This document shows, one piece after another, positions 58,168-64,000 of a DNA stretch of 64,000 nt (positions are counted from its first letter, which is position 1; every line of letters begins with the position of its first letter). The position numbers and the translations under genes are program-made. The notes under the pieces are model-generated. The model made no database searches and was not told the DNA's origin. It was given only the letters and a program-made list of their open reading frames with translations. The stretch covers positions 123,740,493 through 123,804,492 of the forward strand of contig CM050448.1 in NCBI GenBank assembly GCA_027563935.2. The letters run 5' to 3'. Origin of the DNA: Costus lasius (lineage: Eukaryota > Streptophyta > Magnoliopsida > Zingiberales > Costaceae).

Positions 58168-58964
58168 AATGTGCTTCACGTGTTGAAATTCAAAATAATC
58201 CCTTTTTTTAATTTCTGATTATTATGGTGACAAAGATCAACAATAAAAGATGACTAACTCGGAATCCAAGACTACGATAGACTAAAGAAGGCATTAAACG
58301 CATTGTTCCTTCCAACCAATATGGTCTAAATGACATTGAGATGAATCGATCTGTTTCAAATAAGTGGATATAGTTAAGAGTGTATGTATAATTCTCATCA
58401 CTTTTATGAAACGATATAGGTTTCGTTTTACGTTACTGAAATTTTTAGCTGGTTAAAAAATTACTAGTTACAAAATAGCGGATTGAAAAAATTAAAAGAT
58501 ATTTGTCTAAATTATTATGCTGATTAATTTTTTAAAAAATAATTTTAAATTTAATATTTTTTATTAAAATAATAATTTTATTATCGTAAAGACATACGAA
58601 TGTAGGTACGAATACGAGATACAAGAAAAAAAATAGTTAGAAAATAACCAAAAATAACTTGCCAAACCCTTCAGTTTTTTAAAATTACCTATTTTGACCA
58701 CCAAAAATAGCTGACCAACTATGCCAAAGTCATAATGGTTGTAATTAACACTTTTGTGGACTACAAAGCAACTAATGAAATGATCATCACCCGAGCCCTT
58801 TACACAAAATAGCGATAAACATTAGAAAGGGCACTAGCCAATAGAGAAAAACTCACTTGTGCGAATAAATGTATAAGTGAGCAAACAGTATCTAGTTTCA
58901 CTTGGTAATCAACCACTCGAGAGTTGAAATCTCAAAAGCAAAGAGAATATGAAAGGAATGACAT
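58168..58964. other. Intergenic, AT-rich
   Basis: BAHD 3' UTR followed by AT-rich DNA; no gene or structured repeat recognised. Confidence 0.5.
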
Positions 58965-59118
58965 TAACGCTATGTTATGTTGAATAAAATCTACGATGAA
59001 AAATTTATTGTATTTTCTATTTTTTTCACTATAGATTTTATTTAATAGAACATAGTAAAAATTTATTGTACTTTCTATCTTATCCACTGTAGATTTCATT
59101 AAATAGAACATAGCGTTA
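58965..59118. mobile_element. Small MITE-like inverted repeat
   Basis: TAACGCTATGTT at the left and AACATAGCGTTA at the right are perfect inverted ends. The arms continue to match inward (AAAATCTAC, AATTTATTGTA, TTTCTAT) for most of the 154 bp. TTA is present at both edges, compatible with a Tourist-like 3-bp target. Confidence 0.75.
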
Positions 59119-59531
59119 CTTATTTTCTCCAATCCTCTTATTCTTTATAAAATCACGATATCCTCCGCTGTGTCTTGATCATGATAGAGTCAATTAAATA
59201 TTTAAGTATCGTCTGCAGAGAAGTAAATAAATGTAAATTCAAACATCAAGAAGGAGAAAAATAATGCGAATTTCCAATTCAATTGTACTACTTGTACTAC
59301 AAATAAGTATAGTGTACTAATTGCACACTTTATGGACATCGGTGTCCTTTCTGCAATTTTTGTTTCCTTTTGCCCCCACATGCAAAAGAAATTATTTTTC
59401 CCGAATATTCTCCGTTCGGAAAACGCAAATTTTTCCGTTGCAAACCTTTTTATTAATCAATAACTAATATTTATATATTCAATTGAGTAATTCATAAAAA
59501 AAACTAGGGAAAATAATGTTAATTAGCATGG

Positions 59532-60084
59532 TTACATCGAGAAGCAACTCTCTGCTTTTCTGAACTGGATCAAGGAACGAACCGGCGGAGCAACCATGTG
59601 GTCGCCATAAGCCGCGAGTCTGTTCGATCTCCCGCCGCCGGACGGACGGGGAAGGTTCTCCGGCATGATGTTCTCCAGAGAGTTGGCGCGCCACGGGGGG
59701 CACCTCCGTTTGTCGCTCCACCGCATGGCCTTCCTCGCCTCAGGCGCCCCCTCCGCGGCCCTCATGTCGCTGGCGATCGCGACGCCGCCGTCGCCCACTC
59801 CCAAGCCGATGGTGGATCCGATTATGACGCAGGCCGCCGCCGACACGCACTGGCTTCGCCAGCTCGCCTCCAATCTGCACAAGTTGGCTTTTCCCATTGA
59901 GATCAAATATATAGATCCATGAATCTTGAGGCTTGTGAATCGTAATTAATATTAACCTTGAAGATGCTACACCACAGCTGGTCGTCCTGGTGAGAGGCGC
60001 TAACTTGGAAGGCGGAGGAGGGGGAGATGGAGGGAGAGCGGGAGGGGTAGGGTGGCCGAGAAATGAGCAGACCGAGAGCGCCAT
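59532..60084 (-). CDS. CV: CHLOROPLAST VESICULATION (CV)-like protein
   Basis: CV is a stress- and senescence-induced plastid protein that destabilises chloroplasts and promotes vesicle-mediated removal of stromal and thylakoid proteins. Two minus-strand exons, 60084-59957 and 59874-59532, join with GT-AG borders (AG|A codon) to 156 residues. Residues 1-42 are Ser/Pro/Leu-rich and start MALSVCSF, like a plastid transit peptide. A short hydrophobic stretch CVSAAACVIIGSTIGLGVG follows (about 52-70). The conserved C-terminal region is RWSDKRRCPPW and NSLENIMPENLPRPSGGGR (about 94-125), ending CFSM. I match WSDKR.CPPW..NSLE..VPENLPRPS to the CV family from memory, so the name is moderately certain while the gene model is well supported. 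High GC content contrasts with its flanks. Confidence 0.68.
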
Positions 60085-61143
60085 GCTTCTTGCCCTATAC
60101 CTGTTTGCGGAATTGCCTGAGAGGCGATGCGCGCGCCCTGCGACGTTTGTTAGGTGGGATCCGGTTTGATGGATTCGAACAGGGCGAACTGGACCCGAAC
60201 CGAATAAATAGAGGCTGATGTAACGATCACGGCGGGTGGAGGTTGCGGGCGTGAACGGTGAATCTCAGGATCTTGGCGGAGGGCACGAGGCCCGGGTGCC
60301 CTGCGGCCCCATGTTTGCTTGCCGTGTAAAAGTTACCCAATGGCACGTTGGCCGGCATGGGTCCGCCCAGCAAGATATTATTACAACGAGAGATCGAACG
60401 GGTTTCCTTTCCATGCTAGTGACCTCCCATGGATCACCAGGCGTCGGATGAGGATCGGTTGGCCAGTAGAAGAGAACTGGGAAGCAAAACTACGACGTGG
60501 CTGGGAGAGGCAATATGCGTGGAAGCGGACAAGCAGTGGAAGAAGACAGAAAGGGCAGATGAAGGCGTGAAATGGTAATTAATTGGTAAACGCCGCCGGG
60601 CGGTGGTGGCGTGTGCATTAGGCGAGCTTGGCGCAGCGCTTGTTCTGCAATTTGGACTGGAGCGGCGAGGAGAGTAATCAGTAATTTTAACGTGTTGGTT
60701 GGCGCGGGGGACGACTTACAAGTAATTGAGTACGGTTCCACGGCGCATGAGGATGCGTGATTTTCTGCAATCTTGATGCGTGTGAGACTTGTTCTCTTAA
60801 TTTGATTCCAAAGAAGGCGGCCCCGGGGCCCGGGAGGAAGCTGCGTCGTAGCCTTGAGCTGTGAGTTGGAAGGAACAGGAAAGCAGAGTTTGTTGAACAG
60901 GAACTTGACCATGTTATACAAAATTTTTTTATTAAAATAAAACTGTTGCTGATAAAAGGCGATCGATAACAACCATAACACTTGGTAGAGAGTAAAGCTT
61001 TCAGGCATCACCAATCGTGGAAGATTGTATTACTGCTTGTCAAGACTATCCACATTCTGGGGAGGGAGCCTTGACTACAATGGCTAGAGGTACCTGCTGC
61101 ATCACAAATATTAAAGAAAAATATAAATCTTAAAGAAAAACAA
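60085..61143. other. Upstream region of the CV-like gene and spacer
   Basis: GC-rich to about 60700, then AT-rich. Overlapping short frames (60236-60570 plus, 60490-61014 minus) have no recognisable domain and are not called. Confidence 0.45.
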
Positions 61144-61466
61144 ATGCAGCAACCTACCCTAATCTTCAATGTATAAATCTTAAAGAAAAATTTAAATTCT
61201 AATGCAAGTTAAAATAGATAAAGTTTTAGTCAAGAACATCTTAAGTTAACACTGAACTCAATATACATGATGTTTAGTCAATAAATACGAATATTTAAAG
61301 TCAATATATGCGATGTTTAGTCAACATACACGAAATCCTAATATCCTATATATTAATCAAACATTGTGTATATTGACTTCAGATGTTCATGTATGTTGAC
61401 TAAAACTGTATTTATTTTAACTTGCATTAAGATTTGTGTATTGAAGATTAAGATACCATGCTGCAT
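61144..61466. mobile_element. Inverted-repeat element (MITE-like foldback), 323 bp
   Basis: The left arm reads ATGCAGC, CCTAATCTTCAATG, AAATCTTAA and ATGCAAGTTAAAATA. The right arm is its reverse complement, with TATTTTAACTTGCATTAAGA, TATTGAAGATTA and GCTGCAT. The middle repeats TCAATATA and GTTTAGTCAA in both orientations. No protein is encoded. Confidence 0.75.
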
Positions 61467-61672
61467 CATATGAAGTGGGTAACCCTTCTGCAAAAATTTA
61501 CCATGGATGCAAGTGTCTAAATCCAAAGAGATGTGTATATATGTAGTGTATAAGGGCTTGTTTGTAATTATAAAATTTGATGGCTTATAAGCAGGTCCCT
61601 ACAATAAACACTTATTTGCGACCTAATTTATTAAAATATTTAAGTTTAAGTCAATGGTAGTAAACTCACTAA

Positions 61673-61811
61673 GACCTTGTTTGGCCCTGCCTCATGCAAC
61701 TTTCGAGGCAAAATCTGTGAGAAGCCACGATTTGTAGCTTCTCACAGCTTCTGATTTTTCAACATCATTTTTGGCCTCGAAAGTTATGTTAAGGCAAAGC
61801 CAAACGAGGCC
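61673..61811. mobile_element. Tourist-like MITE (PIF/Harbinger), TAA target duplication
   Basis: Ends GACCTTGTTTGGCCCTGCCT and AGGCAAAGCCAAACGAGGCC are inverted with few mismatches and of the standard GGCCTTGTTTGG type. TAA flanks both sides (61670-61672, 61812-61814). Length is 139 bp. Confidence 0.85.
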
Positions 61812-61814
61812 TAA

Positions 61815-62619
61815 GTCTTATATACTATATTTTCTTTTTTTTCTATAACCAATATAAGACTAAATAGGGGTATTATAATCTCTCCCATTTAAGACTTGGT
61901 ATCATTATCAATAACAATATTTAACATATATCCCAGAATTATTCCTTAGTAGGCAGCATGTAAGATCAGCCCAATGAAAACTCCAACATCCCGATTGACT
62001 TTTGGTAATGCTTAGGATTAAACTTGACTCATATACCATTTGTTACAACTTGTTATATATATATATATAACACACACCACACACAAGCCAACGTCACACC
62101 CTAACCTTAGTCATGCTACCATTTAAATCTTTTGCGAATCTATCTCATTGCATGTCACCTGTAGTTGCTGTTAGCACATCACTCAATCGCCGGGTCATCA
62201 TCTGTCATGGACACTAATTTATCTCCATCTATGTCGATGTTCAACTGATTAGAATCAACGAGCTATAGCCCCGATTTTTTTCCCTCTTGCTTAGAATCTT
62301 GCTCTGCAGTCTCCACTCATCCCCGACCTGTCATTGGCTCGCCATCGAATTTCAAATCAACCAACCCTAACTCCCTCTTGCTTGCAATCTTACTGTCTAG
62401 TCTCCACTCGCCGTCAAACTTAAAATTGATTATTTTTATGGGTAGTGTTGACCCATCAGTGATGTTAAGTCTGGTAGAAGGCTCTACTTAATAAATATGT
62501 TATTTGGGTTGTGTTTAGTTGACTAGTTTAAATAGGGGTTGTGTTTTGATTAAAACTTTTGATTTAATTATTAAACAAACGGCATTCAAGTTGAGTAATT
62601 TATATCATTATATTATTAA
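61815..62619. other. Intergenic; no gene seen
   Basis: AT-rich with an (AT)n run near 62055. No match to the first exon of the BAHD gene was found here, although the intron and second exon are duplicated just downstream. Confidence 0.5.
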
Positions 62620-63185
62620 TTACTAGCCTAAACAAACTTTAATTATATGTCGCGTTAATTAGGCAAATTGATTTAGATGCTTTATTTTTAATCTAAAATT
62701 AATTAATTATTCATAAATTGAGATGCAGCAGGTGTTAGTTAAGTTGTTCCGATGGTTCAATGAATGTCAAAGGATGCAGGCAGCCTGCATGCTCTTGCTG
62801 ACTGCTACGTGGAGTAACAGTTTGTGCCAAGTGGAGTTATTTATATACGATAATACGAGTGATTAAATTATAATTTAATTCTTAACCACAGTCTTATACT
62901 CTTATGTTGTGATCAATGTATAATTCGCATTGATTGATTTCGTAATTTTTGAGGTGACGGAGTTCCCATGTGGTGGTTTCGCCATCGGAATCCATTTCAG
63001 CCATGCCGTCTTTGACGGCATCAGCGCCGCCCAGTTCCTCCAGGCCGTCGCTGAGCTCGCTCGCGGCCACATCCGCCTAGCAGTTACCCCCGTGTGGCAT
63101 CGCGAATCTATCCCCCTTCCGCGCCGCCCCTCCTCCGCCGCCTGTGCCCCACCCTCCTTTCTCGCCTTCCGCTTCGCCACCCGCC
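62620..63185 (+). pseudogene. Partial duplicate of the BAHD acyltransferase (intron plus start of exon 2)
   Basis: Positions 62620-62952 closely match the intron of the gene at 56.6 kb (for example GATCAATGTATAATT.GCATTGATTG and CAAGTGGAGTTATTTA). The exon 2 copy starts after TTTTTGAG at 62953 with VTEFPCGGFAIGIHFSHAVFD, so HXXXD is intact, and continues to FLAFRFATR. Identity then stops abruptly near 63183, where the frame runs into unrelated DNA (HLCVGKQRN) and a stop. Exon 1 and about 190 C-terminal residues are absent, so it is non-functional as it stands. Divergence is modest, suggesting a fairly recent tandem or segmental duplication. Confidence 0.9.
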
Positions 63186-63214
63186 ATCTCTGTGTTGGCA
63201 AACAGAGAAATACC

Positions 63215-64000
63215 ACTCCTCTAATACCACTGTGTTGATTGAAATGTGGAGGAAGAATACCACTGGTAGAATAAAATTGATGACACAACTCTATAAAAAT
63301 TTATCAATTCTAATGATCAGCACATCAACGCAAATTACTGTTCATCAACCATAATTGACTAGTGCATCAACGCTAACAACTGGAGTACATCAACCCAAAT
63401 GGTACTGTACATCAACCCAAATGTTGACAGTGCATCAACCCAAAGGCTACTGTACATCAACCCAAATGTTGACAGTGCATCAACCCAAAGGTTACTGTAC
63501 ATCAACCCAAATGTTGACAGTGCATCAACCCAAAGTTACTGTACATCAACCCAAATGTTGGCAGTGCATCAATCCAAAGTTACTGTACATCAACTCAAAT
63601 GTCGACAGTGCATCAACCCAAAGTTATTGTACATCAACCCAAATGTTGACAGTGCATCAACCCAAAGTTACTGTGCATTAACCCAAATGTTGACAGTGCA
63701 TCAACCCAAATGTTAGTGCATCAACGCAAATAACAGACAGTGCATCAACCCAAATTACTGACACAATTGCAGGCAACAGTAAAACAAGAGCACACACAAT
63801 TACAGTGCTAACACCAAATTTTTACGTGGAAGACCCTCAAACAAAGGGAAAAACCACGGGACTGATCTTCAGTTCATACCCACAAATTTCACTATTAGCA
63901 AAGGTCTTACAGCCACAAAAATGAGATCACAGGATTAAAAGTGATCACAGAACTTAGCGACAAAGCTAATCATTGATGAGATGAAGCACTTGGAGAGTAA
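63215..64000 (-). mobile_element. LTR-like sequence with tRNA-Met-type primer site (retrotransposon end, runs off window)
   Basis: Read on the minus strand, GTGGTATTAGAGG (63218-63230) resembles the initiator-tRNA-Met primer binding site TGGTATCAGAGC. It sits directly after a sequence ending CAACACA, as an LTR should end in CA. The plus strand at 63231 therefore starts TGTGTTG. Further right, TTTACGTGGAAGACCCTC with GGGAAAAACCACGG (63821-63858) is a motif I know from copia-type LTR regions. The internal side (below 63215) is only about 30 bp before BAHD homology begins. The far end is outside the window. Confidence 0.5.
63365..63770. repeat. Minisatellite, about 44-45 bp period, roughly eight units
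   Basis: Unit halves are ACATCAACCCAAATGTTGAC and AGTGCATCAACCCAAAGTTA. Copies differ by single bases, and the last units are degraded. It gives spurious frames (63355-63681, 63399-63716) of STQMLTVHQPK repeats. Confidence 0.92.

Noticed and set aside
57258..58179. Minus-strand frames across the BAHD second exon
   Set aside because: Antisense shadows of a GC-rich exon.
63355..63716. Two frames of about 105 residues with STQMLTVHQPK repeats
   Set aside because: Repeat-driven translation of the minisatellite; not proteins.
63365..63770. CRISPR-like array
   Set aside because: Plant nuclear context; units are head-to-tail minisatellite copies with no unique spacers and no cas genes.

Overview
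The window is nuclear DNA of a flowering plant, most likely a monocot. It has spliceosomal genes with GT-AG introns, a Pol III tRNA gene, plant-only families (BRI1, BAHD, PPR, HIR) and many plant transposons. Some genes are strongly GC-rich (the BRI1, BAHD and CV-like genes) while the DNA between them is very AT-rich, a contrast typical of monocots. The BRI1 protein is also closest in my memory to the grass ortholog. I cannot name the species.

Layout. (1) 1-0.25 kb: first coding exon of V-ATPase subunit d (minus), cut by the window edge. (2) 0.9-1.5 kb: decayed short-form tRNase Z copy. (3) 4.97-6.26 kb: complete 4-exon HIR gene (SPFH family). (4) 6.5-7.7 kb: a purine-rich element with inverted ends, then a small charged coiled-coil ORF. 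(5) 8.95-9.16 kb: a tRNA-like relic beside an intact tRNA-Gly(GCC). (6) 9.8-11.5 kb: intronless PPR gene (minus). (7) 16.3-19.7 kb: intronless BRI1 brassinosteroid receptor gene (minus). (8) 21.5-25.9 kb: 3-exon conserved plant protein of unknown function with a hAT MITE in intron 2. (9) 28.06-52.36 kb: one MLN51/CASC3 (Barentsz) gene, nine coding exons over 24.3 kb. Its introns hold a 2.1 kb hAT element with an 8-bp target duplication, a LINE, copia scraps, a long foldback, and a region with decayed SRP54 and ABI3/VP1-type B3 fragments. (10) 56.56-58.17 kb: 2-exon BAHD acyltransferase. (11) 59.5-60.1 kb: 2-exon gene resembling CHLOROPLAST VESICULATION (minus). (12) 62.6-64 kb: partial second copy of the BAHD gene that stops at an LTR-like sequence carrying a 44-bp minisatellite.

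The genes are independently transcribed and serve different processes: vacuolar acidification, membrane microdomain/defence (HIR), organelle RNA processing (PPR), steroid hormone perception (BRI1), the exon junction complex (MLN51), acyl-transfer metabolism (BAHD) and chloroplast turnover (CV-like). I see no operon-like logic. The most unusual structure is the MLN51 locus: a compact 2.1 kb coding sequence stretched about 12-fold by transposon-filled introns, one with a hairpin of about 165-170 bp per arm. Exon coordinates were joined by hand using GT-AG sites, reading-frame phase and remembered family sequence. Introns, start sites and element ends remain predictions.
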